A stretch of 64,000 bases of DNA from Hermodice carunculata (GCA_964020975.1 OZ026623.1:77550914-77614913); one strand, 5' to 3'. Counted from the first letter of the stretch, positions 45,860 through 59,081 are shown. Translations and numbers: made by a program. The notes: generated from the sequence alone by a model not told the origin.

Positions 45860-46200
45860 ACAAGTATCATATACCAAAATGATTACTTAATATCAAAAAG
45901 TGAATATTGATACCTTTGTTTTGTACTGGTATGAAATAATAAATTTTAATGTGACAATGGGTTAACATACAAACTGATTTTTTAAAATAAAATTCCCCCA
46001 AGTGATGTAATAACTTTAATATTTTCCAACTAATATGCAATAAACTATATAAAACATGTATGATATTACATTCTTGGAACATTACTGCTCGTTTGTAGCT
46101 TATCATTTTCTCAAATAACTTTTGTGCCCTGCAAACCTTTATAAAAACAGAACTTCTTGGTTGCCATGGTGAAGAGGGAGCACAATGAGAACAGGTCATA
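45860..46200 (-). repeat. Dispersed repeat, copy B
   Basis: Minus-strand partner of 12000-12335; the shared blocks include CACAAAAGTTATTTGAGAAA and TTCCAAGAATGTAA. A 110-residue open reading inside is repeat-borne (its peptide partly matches that of copy A) and shows no known domain. Confidence 0.7.
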
Positions 46201-46334
46201 GACGAAGTGTTGAATCATCATTTCGTGAAGGGTGTGGCAATGTATTTGACCGACATTTCTTTCACATGAAGCACCATGTTATGAATTTTTGAAGAAAGTA
46301 AACAAACTGATATGACTGATTATTTTCAGTTTAC

Positions 46335-46448
46335 CTGCACAACCTCTATGTCACCGCCGGTAGCAAAGACGTCGCCTTCATGATCCCCATACAGCAGGAA
46401 CCTGGTAACTGTGCCATACAGAATTGGCACTGTTTTTGTGATTCGAAC
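46335..46448 (-). CDS. SMCHD1: SMCHD1 exon 11: BAH domain core
   Basis: 114 bp, 38 codons, phase 0 at both ends: TVPILYGTVTRFLLYGDH followed by EGDVFATGGDIEV, aligning with the vertebrate BAH segment YGDHDGEVYATGG. Confidence 0.94.
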
Positions 46449-46898
46449 CTGGATGTATAGAAGACATCATTCAAGAATATGTCAATTTCTATTAATTGCA
46501 TCCCTCAGAAACCTTTTAAAAATCCTTTTTTTTAATACTTTAAATCAACTTTTCATGAAGCCACACTTAAATATTAATGACACAAATGACCCTCCCACAA
46601 CCAAGCTGTAATAATAAACAAGACAGAAACATTATCTCAACAAGTATTATCATCACAAACACTTCGATATAATTTACATGAACAGCCCTTCAATTTGTTT
46701 GCATGAGGTCGTTATAAATTTCATTTGAACTTATGTTTTCATGCATGAAAGCCAGTGACTATCGCTCCAATTCCTACCAGCTTTTGGCTTATGGCCACTG
46801 CTACATGTACCATCAAGCAGTAAATGCAGTTCTCGGGTGACCTCTTGTTGACTGGCTGTGATGACAAAATCCCAAATGCAGCACAGAACAGTACTCAC

Positions 46899-47093
46899 CA
46901 GGTTGCCCTTCTTAAACACCTTGCCATCCCAATCAATCTGGGTGTAAACCGACCACGGCGATTGGCGGTTGCGTGGCAGCTCTCCTCGTGTCACATGGCC
47001 GCTAAAGCCGCTGAATTTGACCTGTTTATCACACTGTTCGTGGCACTCCTTCAACCAGCTCGTGAATTCCTTGTCAATCGCTGTTCTCTTCTC
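46899..47093 (-). CDS. SMCHD1: SMCHD1 exon 10: entry to BAH domain
   Basis: 195 bp, 65 codons, phase 0 at both ends. It starts EKRTAIDKEFTSWLKECHEQ (helical) and ends WSVYTQIDWDGKVFKKGNL, the first strands of the BAH domain, a chromatin-type interaction module. Confidence 0.94.
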
Positions 47094-50000
47094 CTGTAAT
47101 GGAATTCAAAGTTCTCATTTTTGGCACCCTAGGCACTACCACTGACAATGTTAACAGACTTTGAAACCTATCCCATAGGACAGGTGTGAAATGATCATTT
47201 TCAAGTATCTGAACGGCACTTTTTCTCACGGGTCAAACGCAACTAATGACATGAAGCTTTTTTGGGGGTCTTTTTACTTTGAAGGCTGAAATATGTCAAC
47301 GGAAACAAAAGATCCCACAGGCATGAGTGATTGTGGTAAATAAACAGTAACTTTGTTAATAAAATAACACAACTCCGCCAATAACGTTAGTACATTAAAA
47401 GTCTGTAAACTATCAAAGTCCAGTACTGAAAGTGTAACAACTGTCAAAAATAAGACAAGTCCTGCGTAAACAGGTCTCAAGCAGAGAAAGAGAAGGCCTG
47501 AAAACTGTCGTAGTAATAATACACAACAGCAACAGACTTGATATTGATTGTGGGCATGTCTTCTTGTCTAGTACAAGTACAAATCTAGAACTCTATGGTG
47601 ACTTAAGCCATTACCAGTCCTAAATTGTGGTAAAAGTTGCTTTCAGACAAGTGGAAAAGAATCTTAATGTCAAGCCCTGTCAGCATTCTTGATTTGACTG
47701 GTACTGTGGCCTCTCTCTCTGAACAAACAAAATCTCAATTCTGTCTCATTATGTTTTATTACCACATAAAACTCACAACACACATTACTTTCAGAAAATC
47801 ACCACACAGAATGAAGTTTACTTTTGTGTGAATAAAGTGTCAAACAATAAAGGACATACGTTCTGTTTAAAACCAACACATCTTATCATGTCTGTTAAAC
47901 TCTGATGGCAGTCTCAAATGCACCTGGGGCAGCCACCATCTTGTTGCCATTCCCCCAGTTTGCAGAATGTAGTAGAGCCCACACAGCCCAATTATCACAT
48001 TAAACAGTGAAGCTATATACGTGGAGTGTTAACTGTTGGTTTTCACTCCACAAAATGTGTTGGCAAATTTTGATTCAATAATTAAAATTATAACATCATT
48101 TCACCAACTATTCAACCCAACTTTCACATGCTGATACAACATGCCATCACTGGAGCATTCTGGGACTGAATTCTGGCAAAATATCTGCCTCTATGAAATA
48201 GGTTATTTTGTGACCTTGAACAAACCAAATTTTCACAGTAAGGTCAGGGGTAATTCAATAACTACATGTATTCACCTGTCTTCCCACAACAAATTACCAT
48301 GGTAACAAGAATCAAAATTCTCTGATTTATTGTCATCCTGGACCAGCTTTAAATATTGAAATTAGGATCAATCTAATGACAATAGCAAAAACGTGGAAAA
48401 TTCTAAAGCAGAGTTATGTTTGCCACGCTATATTCCACAACTGTTTCTTCTACAGTTTCAAGTTTGACTACCAATTTTTTTTTATATGAAGTGCCGGAAA
48501 ATTCTATCATGGGACCTCTGACTTGGAAAGAGAAAAAAGACCTCACTGTGCATGCGCATGAGATGCTGATATGGTTTATCAGAGGTCAGTGGGTACAGTA
48601 AGGATCAAGTTAAGTCTAGGCAAAACTTAAAGAAGAAACAATAGGTTACACACTGCTGGGAGTAAAAGTCCTTAAAGGAGGTAGGAGCTTTGGCTATGGC
48701 AATATCTAGACTTTTCCAGCTTACTACCTGTCTTTCCACATAGATCCAACATATGTAATGGGTGCTCCCTGTTTCAGTATGCTCTCTTTAAAACCAACAC
48801 GTCTTATCATGTTTGTGGATCTGTTAATTCATTGTAATAGTCTTAACTACGCATCAGATGTTTTTCTGGGCAGCAACTGCTGAAGAAAACAAGTCATACA
48901 TGCAAGGGAAATCTGTATGATGAGTTTACTGGCAATAAGGTGATGTTAACTTCAAATTTGTTTAATTCTGGTCCTATGTGCTCTACTGTTACATAGTTCT
49001 GCTGCAGCAATTAAACATATCTAGAGGGGCTCAAGCAAGTTAGAAAAACCAGGTAATACGACTGAAAATTGAATACGTAGCCGTGAGGAAAGGCAGGTTA
49101 AATAAGAGCGGACAAAATGAGCAACGGCAGGCACACTCGCAAGGCACATTTTAAGCGTTATCGCATCGCACTTTGCGCATCAAATTTGACCCACTAGCGA
49201 CACAAATTTGAATTTGAAAAGCAAAATCATGATACATGTATTTTTCATGACACCTGCATATTTATCACATCTAGCCGCCCACAGCTCCTGGAAAAATAAA
49301 AATATGAACTTTTGTTTTTTCTTTAACCTAAAAATAAAAGAATAATAATATTCTAACAGTCACTGAGCAAATACTTATGAACAACTCATCCCATTAAGAT
49401 CGATCATTCATCTCTTTTCTTCACATTCTGCAATTCGCTGTTCTCCCATTAGAGGTGCTGTGTATTGGAGAATCTCGGTGTGCCCCTCAATTATTCCACG
49501 TTGCTCCTCATTCCTCAAATTCATCAGCACTTTGCCCCCCCCCCCCAAAAAAACAAAAAAAAACCAAACCCCAGCCTAAAATGTGCCTTAACTCTACACT
49601 ACAGACAGCAAGAATAACCCAATGCACATTATACAGGGTAGGGTTGTGTATTCCTTCCCGATTGCTTGTTAATTTCATGTGGAACCAATTAAATGGGCAA
49701 TACTTGTAGCTATTTCCGCTGCACGCCTACATCTACTGTGAGAAACTGTTTCTACGATATATTCCCAATATATTTGGTAAGTGACAGAAACACACAACCA
49801 TAACCAAGGACTGAAATGATTTCTGTCAGAGAAACTTGAACTACATCATCTTGCCTTTCTGATTGGCAAACCCTACCTACACATTTTTTGAGGTTTTCTC
49901 TGAGGAATTACATTTGTTTTTACACCTTGCCTCTCTATCCACGAGGATAATCAATGACAAAGCTCGTCCTTTGAAACAATTTCATTAATGTTATGTTTTT

Positions 50001-50821
50001 AAAGCATCCTGAAAAGCCAAATTAAAGTGGTGTACAAATACAAATTTGAAACTTTGAAACTCGAGAAACACAAAACAAACTGTTGGGAATACATGGTTAA
50101 CTAAATGGGTAAACTATATTATAAACTTTCTTTTGTAATGAACTTACCTGCAAGTGACTTCTAGAGGGGGAAAAAAGACTGAAACCCTAAAATTAAATTG
50201 ATCGAATGATCAACTACATTTCTATGGGGATGAGGCCTATCTATACGGGAGATCAACTGAAAGGTATCTTGGGATATCTTCTACATTTCAATTTCTATGG
50301 CAGTCAAGATTAAGTTTCTTTCTGCAGAGAGCGCACATGACCTCTTCTTCGTTGTTAATATATTTAACAATATATTTAACAACTTTGGGTTGTTATGGTA
50401 ACACCAGGAAACACTGTTTAGCATCTATATGAGATCCTGTACTAGAGTATACATACAACAAATACTGACGATGGCATTTTCTTTAAGTTTGTAGAATAGG
50501 GATACACAGATGCCTTCTTTGTAGGTCTTGCATGTCTCACTATCAAACATGTGTGACTTGCCAAATACATGGCATAACTTGACACTGAGCTTTAGGACTC
50601 ATAAGCCAATGAGGTTTAAAGGTGTTTGCAAAAAGGCTCCATGACAGCCTACTGTTTTGGGCATAGGTCAAATGGCACAAATATGCCATCTCTGCCTCCA
50701 ATAGCCACAAGCGTGACCTTTTTTTTTTTTTTTTTTTGCAAACTTTAAAGACTTGACTAGACTCCCTGGTGATTACATGCTGGACTCAGGAATTATCTTT
50801 TGCTTGTCAATGCAACATAAC
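47094..50821 (-). other. Right-of-exon-10 part of the 6.2-kb SMCHD1 intron
   Basis: No gene recognised. A 36-bp block around TTTAAAACCAACACATCTTATCATG occurs twice (about 47868 and 48787), a possible small duplication. A C-run/A-run (49535-49562) and a poly-T tract (50719-50737) are simple sequence. Confidence 0.5.
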
Positions 50822-51876
50822 ACAAGAGGGCTGTGTGAACAGCCCATGCTCAGCTGACCTAGACATCCATCACACTTGCAGCTCTGTGAACTTGGGGTAG
50901 GATCAAGGTCACCCATGTGGGCCTACTAAGTAAGTCTGACCTTTATAGAAGAACACTAACATGTGCAACATCAAGGTCCCAGTTCAAGTAGTTCTCAAAT
51001 TATAGTGAAGAGTAAAATTCATGTATGTTGCACTGTGACCTCAGAAACAAGGTCAAGGTCACTCATGTACTGTCTAAGTGTGACTTTCATACAGAAACTT
51101 TAACGTGTGCAACATCAAGGTCCTAACTCAAAACAGATTGCAAGTTATCAAGTAAACAGTAACTTTCATGTCAGTTGTACCGTGACCTTGGGAATGACAT
51201 CAGCAAGACCATTTGCACAAAATAGGTAGACACTTATAAAAGGTACATCCCTACCAAGTTTGGCACAAATCTGGCCAAAATCATTTAAGTTATAACCATT
51301 AGAAGAAATTTCCATGTTAAACTTTCTTACTAATACTTTTTCAAAAAATATTTGAAAAAAAAAATCATAAAAAGGGAGGAAAAAAACCCACTGGAGTGTG
51401 ACAATTTCAAGAAACTTGGTAGAGACCCACCCAAGGTACATTGTCACCAAGTTTCAGCTTAATCTGAGAAGCGGTTCTGTAGAAGAAGTAAAAAATAACA
51501 AAAACACACAAAAAATTTTGGAAAAGAAAAATTGCAGCACCACCTTGTGAACAAATTGAGAACTAGGAGTCCCAGGGAGTGTTGCTGTGTAATATCAAAG
51601 CAATTGGGTGAGCGGTTTTGGAGAAAAATGGTTTTTGAAAATTTGCCCCAAAAAAGAACAAAAGAATTATTAAAAAATCCAAAATTCATTGGAGCACGAC
51701 CATTTGAACACACTTGGTAGACACTCACATAAGGCACATCCCCACCAAGTTTGAAGTGAATCTGGCGGAGGGTTTTGGAGAAGAAGTCGAAAATGTGAAT
51801 TGTTGACGACAGACAATGGATGACAGACGGAGGACCATAAGATAAGCTCAGCTGACTTGTCAGTCAGCTGAGCTAA
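50822..51876 (+). mobile_element. Non-autonomous element with inverted GCTCAGCTGAC ends
   Basis: Starts ACAAGAGGGCTGTGTGAACA then GCTCAGCTGAC, and ends GTCAGTCAGCTGAGCT. The interior is built of imperfect ~150-bp repeats, each with a [T]CAAGGTCA block and a CACCAAGTTT block. Lies in the 6.2-kb intron of SMCHD1. No coding capacity. Confidence 0.72.
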
Positions 51877-52284
51877 AAAATGTTTACATAGCACATATTT
51901 CAGCTACATGTATCATGAATTATAGGCAAAAGTCCTGTAAAACTTACCCTTTTCAAAAAAAAAAAAAAAAAAAAATACCAGGCAAGGCACTGACACTTGT
52001 TCAACACCGGTTCCCCACCCCACCCCCCAGCATATTTCTAAAATTAAAAATCAATACCCATTGACTTTGAGTTTACCCTTTAAGGTCACTCACGGTCAAA
52101 TGTAACAGCTCCAAATAAAAGAACATATCATTACATGTTCATGTTTAATTCCTACAATGGAACTAAAATGCACTGTTTTTGAAAATGTCAGCCCACATAA
52201 TGCCCTCAACTTGCCCTGACCTTTTAAAATCACTCAAGATGTAACCTAACAGCCTGATATGACAGCACGTCATTTCCTACTTAC

Positions 52285-52507
52285 GTTAACTCTTTCAGTG
52301 CCAAATTTTGGACTGAGTCAACAGCTTTTCTCCAATGTGCACCGAGAAAAACTGTTGACCTGGGATATTCTCTCTGGAACTAGAGGCATGCTGGTACTTC
52401 AACAAAAGGTCTTTTTGCAAGGAATTAAAATCTGGGATCCTTATGATAATTCAAACCAGTTTGACTTACGTAGATCGAATTAAGTCGCACTTGGCACTGG
52501 AAGTTAA
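52285..52507. mobile_element. Short TIR element (AACTCTTTCAGTGCCAA family), compact copy
   Basis: GTTAACTCTTTCAGTGCCAA at the left, TTGGCACTGGAAGTTAA at the right. The interior is in the opposite orientation to 4052-4364: the hairpin is next to the left end, then GATATTCTCTCTGGAACTAG and AAAGGTCTTTTTGCA. 223 bp, the cleanest copy. Confidence 0.8.
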
Positions 52508-52559
52508 ATAGTACTCATGGTCCTAAAATACACCAATTTCAAGATATAAGCCAATGCTG

Positions 52560-53040
52560 CTTTTAAAGATAGAACCAGTGACCTTTGACCTCTGATAAAT
52601 CAAGTTAAATATAGACATATAACCTTGAGCTTTGATACGATTCTGAAACACACCAAGATATTTGGCTAATGGAAAATTCAGATGCTGGCTCAATTAGTAG
52701 TGACACTGCTGATGGTAATCTTTAACTTCTGATAAATAAGTCAAATGTAGATGACCTTGACCTTCAGTAGGTTACTGGAACACACCCACAACTGAATCAT
52801 TAGTTTCCAATTCAGATGGCCAGCTGCACTCATTCAAATCTTAGTAGTAGCATCATTTTGCGCATTGACCTCTAGAAATTGAGTCAAACATACAGATATG
52901 ATCTTGAACTTCAACAGACTTTTGAAAGATTGTTTGGCTCACTTGAAATTAAGATGGCCAGTTGCTTCTGTTCAAGTTAGAGTGGTAAACGAGTGATGGA
53001 TGGAGAGAAAGACTGACAGGCACATGGTGGAGGTACAATT
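52560..53040 (+). repeat. Three imperfect ~147-bp tandem units
   Basis: Units begin near 52571, 52722 and 52866 with TGACCTCTGATAAATCAAG, AACTTCTGATAAATAAGTC and TGACCTCTAGAAATTGAGTC. Each then has GACCTTGA(C/A)CTT and, later, AGATGGCCAG. SMCHD1 intron between exons 9 and 10. Confidence 0.7.
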
Positions 53041-53292
53041 TACCCTTTGGCCTTGTAAGCTGGGGGATAAAAATCCTACATATACTTCAAACATAGTCAA
53101 ATCTTATTTGTTACTGACACTTACGAAATTTCCAATTCAACAGCCTACCAAAACGACATAAAATTTATCTCCTTTTCTCACGTTAGATACACACATGCAT
53201 CTGGATAGTACATAAAGTCTGTCCATCATATAAACTTGAGTTTCAATATCACATCCCCAAGTCCCAAGTTAACGGAGCTGTCTCATACTCAC

Positions 53293-53416
53293 CGTCTTGC
53301 CTGTAATTTTGTAGTAGGCCGTGTTTTTGTCCCGTAGCTTCATCTCAAGGTCAATGAAGGTCAGTTTGTTTGTGCTGACTTGGAACTTGTCATTGGTCCA
53401 TAATACTCCAGAGATC
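53293..53416 (-). CDS. SMCHD1: SMCHD1 exon 9
   Basis: 124 bp, ending phase 0. It encodes [13 protein letters not shown], then [18 protein letters not shown], conserved in SMCHD1. A 6.2-kb intron separates it from exon 10. Confidence 0.94.
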
Positions 53417-54159
53417 CTGGGGGGAATACATGGAATCAGTTTAACGCATGCAATGATCAATGAAAAATATTCCCCCTCCCCTCCCCCCCCCCCCCCCCTC
53501 ATTTAGCTGAAAACTAGCTGGTGGCCAAACATTGCCTGCTTTCATATCTTTTACTGACTTCATCGCAACCTGAAAACAATTTCAAAAAGAGTTTTATGGG
53601 AATTCTATTAAAACAGCATGCATCAGGCCAACAACTGTCCTTGGAGCATGTAGGAGCTTTACTCGTTCCACATCAAGGAAAGCCACAGCATAATTCTCAA
53701 GCCTGGCAGGACAGGGTTAAACAAGAATACTTAAGGAGCTGAACCTGTATAGGTAAGAAACAAAACCTGTTATCACTGATCACATCATTATATCATTCCT
53801 AATCCTTTCGGTCTCAAATTAACAGAATGTGTGACGTTGTCTAAAGTGCTCCCCTGGTGTCAAACACTCTCTGCTCTGATTTTAAACCCTGAACCTTTCA
53901 TTTTTCATAACTATGACATATATTGGTTTATTTTTGCTTGCACGGGATCAAAATCTGGTAAATCAAGTTCCCGCTGCGCAAGAGGCAGTGGCATCATAAC
54001 AAGCGAGTGACCCACTCTTCAACCGCAAGTAGGCCAGTAATATTACTATTACCTTAGCCGTATGATATTTTGGAAATTGTGGTGGAACCTTTCAGGTAAC
54101 TATACTTCAAGAAAGTTTCTTGTTGTTAAATATGGCAAGTACAATGTCACATGACCTAC

Positions 54160-54219
54160 CTGTTATAACACTCCACTGGCACTGCTTTGGGTTTCTTTGG
54201 AATGCTGCACCAGTCAAAC
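54160..54219 (-). CDS. SMCHD1: SMCHD1 exon 8 (60-bp exon)
   Basis: A small exon encoding FDWCSIPKK...ECYNR with split codons at each side (phase 2 in and 2 out). It agrees with the vertebrate FDWC...ECYNR block and is flanked by good splice sites. Confidence 0.92.
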
Positions 54220-54449
54220 CTGTCACAATGATAAACAATAAACGACATTAGTTCCATTTTTTCCCTAAAGAAATGGATACTTGGTTATCTTCAAACAATG
54301 TGGAGGTTTAAATTTGTAAGTGGATTCTACAATGGTGTAGTGGTACAATCAGTCAACCAAAGTCAAAATAATTGCTTAATATTGGAGCTGTGGCAATCAA
54401 TCCCTAAATTTAAAGATCAATCTTCATAGTGTAAAATAACAAAAACAAA

Positions 54450-54482
<33 letters not shown>

Positions 54483-54810
54483 AAAACACACACACACACA
54501 CACAAAAAAGTGCACTCACTTAATCAACTTGATTATTTTTGTCTCCACAATTTGTGTATATCAGCTGCATGTAAAGTGGTTTAAAAATATTTCTTCAGAT
54601 AATTCTGACTGGCTGATGCAAACTGGATATGGCTGAACAAGTCAGTTGCAGATGCAGTTACATGTTGTAACCTCACAAGATTTCCTTCATGCGAGAGGCA
54701 TTGATTTTCTCTCAACCCATAAATGACATCTTCAATTATCTTGGCAAAGCCAGATGTGATGTCTGGGTTCATTTTGGATTCAGAAAAAGAAGCAGCTGAA
54801 GTGTGACATG

Positions 54811-55449
54811 CTGGGCAATCGAAAAACCATTAATTTTATTCATGTATAGGTTATGACCTACGCGCCAATGCAAAAAACATTAACTACTGGACAAAACAAA
54901 AACCACTAACTTCATATATGTATTGGCTATCACCTATTGGCCAAAGCAAAACCCATTAACTGCTGGCCAATACAAAAACAATGAACTTCATATAACTATG
55001 ACCAACTGGCCAATGCAGAAACCATTAACTTTAGACACACAATGACCTATTGGCCAATGCAAAAACCATTAACCAGACCATGACCTGATCAATCTAGAAA
55101 TCATGAATTTTAAACAGACAATGACCTACTGGCCGATGCAAAAACCCTGAACTCTAGACAGACAATGACAGACTGGCAAATGCAAAAACCATAAGCTTTA
55201 TATAGACTATGACCAACAGACCAGCAAGGCAAAAAAACATTAATTTTAGATGGAGTATTACCTACTGGCCCATCTAAAAACCATTAACTTTTGACAAACA
55301 ATGACCTGCTGGCTGACGCAATAACCATGAACTTTAGACACACAATGACCAACAGACCACTCCAAAAATCACTACTTTTGACAGACTATGACCTACTGAC
55401 CAAAACTTAAGATGCTGTATGAGCTGCCGGGCAAAATAAAACCATTAAT
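54811..55449 (+). repeat. ~44-bp minisatellite, about 15 diverged units
   Basis: The consensus is close to CTACTGGCCAATGCAAAAAC, then CATTAACTTTAGACAGACAA and TGAC. Some units are shortened to about 26 bp. Nearly every unit keeps a CCAATGCAAA core (a CCAAT box beside an octamer-like ATGCAAA). Intron between SMCHD1 exons 7 and 8. Confidence 0.88.
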
Positions 55450-55703
55450 CTAAAGACACAGCATGCCAGTACTCAAACCAAAGCTCACCTCTCAAGGAAT
55501 TGAAATATGTAACAGTTATCAATTCCAGCTCTTTCAGTAAACATGTCCAAAGCATGGACTGACTTAATGCATCAAGAGATATATCAGCAGGACAGTTGGT
55601 CAGTGCAATGCACAGCAAAGCTGTGTTCATCCGCTCATGGTAATTCTAAATCATATACAGGTAAGACTAGACAAGGCCAGTAGCAGTCAAAACTAGATTA
55701 GTG

Positions 55704-55738
<35 letters not shown>
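55704..55738. repeat. Poly-A tract, about 34 bp
   Basis: Simple A run in the intron between SMCHD1 exons 7 and 8, near the 44-bp minisatellite. A similar A-rich run with (CA)n follows at about 54450-54505. Confidence 0.95.
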
Positions 55739-55743
<5 letters not shown>

Positions 55744-55949
55744 GCTCTTTGTCCTGAGCTCATCAGGGAGTGAAATGAAAACACTGTTAAATAATTCTAC
55801 ATCATGTCATCCTTGACTTATACACATCATCTCATGCAAAATATGTCAACAATTATCTATACATCACTGGATAATTTCTTCTTCTTCTTTTGTTTGTTTG
55901 TTGAAATAAAAAGAGGATTGACCATAGAAATCCATTTTACATTACTTAC

Positions 55950-56073
55950 TCGTCTATGGAGGTGTAAGGAATAAGTCGACCATTCCAGTAGCATTCAAAG
56001 ATAGCTCTGCGCCCGCGGGCCGGATGTAAGTTGGACACTGTGTAATCATGGTCGTCCTCTGGATCTGGGTCTG
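55950..56073 (-). CDS. SMCHD1: SMCHD1 exon 7: transducer-like region, NAGNAG acceptor
   Basis: 124 bp, 40 codons plus split codons at each side. It has an acidic start (DPDPEDDHDY), then IFECYWNGRLIPYTSID, a strongly conserved SMCHD1 block. The acceptor is a tandem CAGCAG, so an end at 56076 would add one alanine without changing frame. Confidence 0.93.
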
Positions 56074-56403
56074 CTGCTGCAGGCAAATAAAAACATCATG
56101 TCAGCAAAAAGCTGTGTGTGTCCAAATTAGATTTTACATCAAAACAAAGACGCATAGGATACATGTTTTCAAGCTGTTCCATTCTTATACAGGTCACAGA
56201 ATCAGCCAAAGGCATACAAGTTATGAAAGGACAACCCTTGTTACTTTACAGTGGTTCCCTACTTATAACTATTCCTTCCATTATCATGTTCATGTCATAC
56301 AAAAAGTGTGTGTTTTTTTTTTAAATTTTGCTTTATTAAACATAGTACTTTGCTGTCTTAAGTCACAAAGTAAGTTTTTTACTCTCCCATCACAAGTTCT
56401 TAC

Positions 56404-56617
56404 CTCTCATGTCATTAGCATCAGATGGGTAGGTTTCCCTGTCATAGAGGAAGGGGTGGTAACGTAACACCCCCTCTACTACCCCCGTGCCCTCAATGAC
56501 TGCCTTGAACTCAAAGGTGTTGCCACTTGTCCTAATGTACTGGGACTGCATGTCATCATCGATATCTCTCAGGTTGACCACTTTTGGCGCTGATTGGCCC
56601 TTCATGAATAGCATGAT
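56404..56617 (-). CDS. SMCHD1: SMCHD1 exon 6: transducer-like region
   Basis: 214 bp, phase 0 in, phase 1 out. Key stretches are [33 protein letters not shown] and [16 protein letters not shown], all close to vertebrate SMCHD1. Confidence 0.95.
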
Positions 56618-57818
56618 CTAGTCAAGTGAGACAATAATATCATATTAATCTTTTATTCATTTATTTTTAATGGGTGAAAACTGCGTTGGTTTTTTTCTTT
56701 AGAGTTTCATTGCTTGAGGTGCCCTTTTCAGTACAGAGGAACCATTTGTGATGGACGTTACTAATACAGTTGCTCAGTCTCATAATATATTTGAGCCTTT
56801 GGTTATCAGCTCAGGGGTTTGCGCAACGTTGCCAATGGGTAATTCATTCCCATATCAGGATCAATTACAGCACCTGTGAAAGACCTTCCACAAGTTGATC
56901 AATTATCAAACAACCAACAAATAGGAAAACTTTCACCGACAGTTTTTTTATGGTAAAGTGGTGATGTTTTAAAAAATAAATGACAAATGAAAAAACACCT
57001 GTTTTCTACTCTGACACATGCATGCATGTACACATACACACACCCACGTTTGTATTACATTTTATGAGGATACAAATGGCCAGGTAAATCACAAACGTAA
57101 ATCATCCATTTTTTGAAAACAACATAAACAAATGTTGGTGATGTCTGTTTGGAGCAATCAAGTCAGGAAACTTGATTAAGTCCGCGTGTTTCTGTCTTAT
57201 GGCCTAGTTTATAGCCCACACCCACACATCATTGCCCTGGTATTACGTGTCCTACCTGCACTAAAAACTGAAGCATGTATAAAAGTACCATAGTGAGGTG
57301 AGATCATGCAGTATCTCTAAGGAACAGTTAAGAGAGGCTAGACAGGTGAATGGATAACGCCCAAGAACAGAAACAGTCAGACTGGTTTCCAATCATCAAC
57401 GATTCTCATCGGTGGGAGCTGGAATGCTGCAAACTTCTGCTTTTTGTGGGTAACATTGCTAACTGATGTTAAGCAGATGTCCTGAATGAAGCATGTCAAG
57501 ACACATGCTAGGTCTACCTGTCAAACTGTCCATCTTGACAGATGTAGCATGACGTCTCATAAGAATGATAGTACATGTATTACATGGCAAAGCAACCACA
57601 CCCTGGCTACTGTAACAAAAGTGCTACTAAAAACAGTAAAGCTGTACATTTGAGGGAAACCATATACAGGGAGACAGCATCCCCAAACTGGCTGAGAGAA
57701 GAGATGTTTACCTTAAAGATAGCAAAAAAGAAAAAAAAAAGAAAAAAACACCACAAATAAAAAAATCTTTATGACACAGCCCTTACACAGATGTAAATTG
57801 GACCAAGTGACCATTTAC

Positions 57819-57918
57819 CTCGATGTCAATGTTTTTGAATGGACTGGCAGGTCTCAGTACAGGATCATTGGACTCCACATTCCCATTAGGTCCATGGATG
57901 TAATAGTGGTAAATATGC
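57819..57918 (-). CDS. SMCHD1: SMCHD1 exon 5: ATPase/transducer junction
   Basis: 100 bp; completes the Ala codon, then HIYHYYIHGPNGN, an SMCHD1 signature, and PFKNIDIE. Phase 0 out. Confidence 0.94.
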
Positions 57919-58916
57919 CTGCAAACATATTGGACAAACTCTTGTATTTCTTGCTTGCATCTTAGCCTAAAGCATCATCCCCAAACTTTGAGACTCGGAA
58001 AACTCCAAACGTTTCATTACATTTACAATTCTTCTTGTGGTGACATGCTCATAATATTACAAATCTACATCCAATTTTGAGGTCTATGCGGTTGGAATTT
58101 TCAAAATGTTCCCGCACTGACATGACAACACAGATTTACTTTAGAAACATTTGAGAAAACCTTTGCAGTGAGCTGTCGGACAAAAGTGAGCCACAAAATT
58201 TATCACTGGGGACCATACCTGCTTTATCACCTAGGTCTGTCTCCTTTAATATTTTTCTTCAATATGAATAGGGAAAGTTGTGAATAGCTACTGAAGATTA
58301 CGCATTTTTATTAATATGAATATTTGTAACGAGCTCACCATTTGACCAACCATTATCATGGATAGCAACTAATCAGTCCACAAGATATTTTTGTTAAAAC
58401 CTTTTTAACTGGATAAATGTATGTGCATGTATAACCTGTTTCAGTACAAAATTTCTGGAGCTTTAATTTTCACAAACTTACAAAAATTCGATTTTTTTCA
58501 GTTTTTATTTTCCTGAATCTCCAATCCAAATAAAAACGAAAACCAATAGTATGTTTACATTTGAGATTTCACTCGCCTGTGACAGCAGGTCTAACTAAAA
58601 TTATAATGTTAGTCATCAAGCAACAGAGTTATTTTACTGGCATGACCCACAGACATGCATTTTACTGTTGCATGGAATGCACGCCAGGAAAACATAATAA
58701 TATTGATCACAGTACAAACATGTGCCTGGAGTCCTTTCTTTATTGCAAATCCAAAAGTGGGTCTTGTACCTCCCAAGGTACTAGAAGTTCAAAATTTAGT
58801 AAAACTAAGTATAAATCATAGCAGATCTTATATGCCAGTGCTGGGTCTATACATAAATGCAAGTTGCTATACTACCTTGGAAACATTTCCTGGTTTTTAT
58901 TTTCCTGAATGACACT

Positions 58917-59081
58917 GCAGTGGTCCCATTCTTGTAAGGCCAACACAAGTGCACTGGAAATATGGCTTTATAAGTGGGGTTGCCTTTCTTGAGGGGGAAG
59001 ATAAATAGAAATGCCATACATGCTACATGGAGAAGTGGCCTCTGTAGACAGAGGCCTTAGAAGATGGGGACTACCGTACTC
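58917..59081. mobile_element. Pogo-like MITE, degraded
   Basis: Left end TGCAGTGGTCCCATTCTTGT; right end GATGGGGACTACCGTAC. Internal GGCCTTAGAAG and GGCCTCTG blocks fit the GGCC-type subfamily of 2793-2974. Confidence 0.55.

Noticed and set aside
45867-46199. 110-codon minus-strand reading partly matching 12069-12338
   Set aside because: Similarity follows a dispersed repeat at DNA level in opposite orientations; no domain and frames are not conserved along the copies.
54811-55449. CRISPR-like repeat array
   Set aside because: Units are diverged and have no fixed repeat/spacer boundary, and the DNA is animal; it is a minisatellite. The same applies to 11449-11688.
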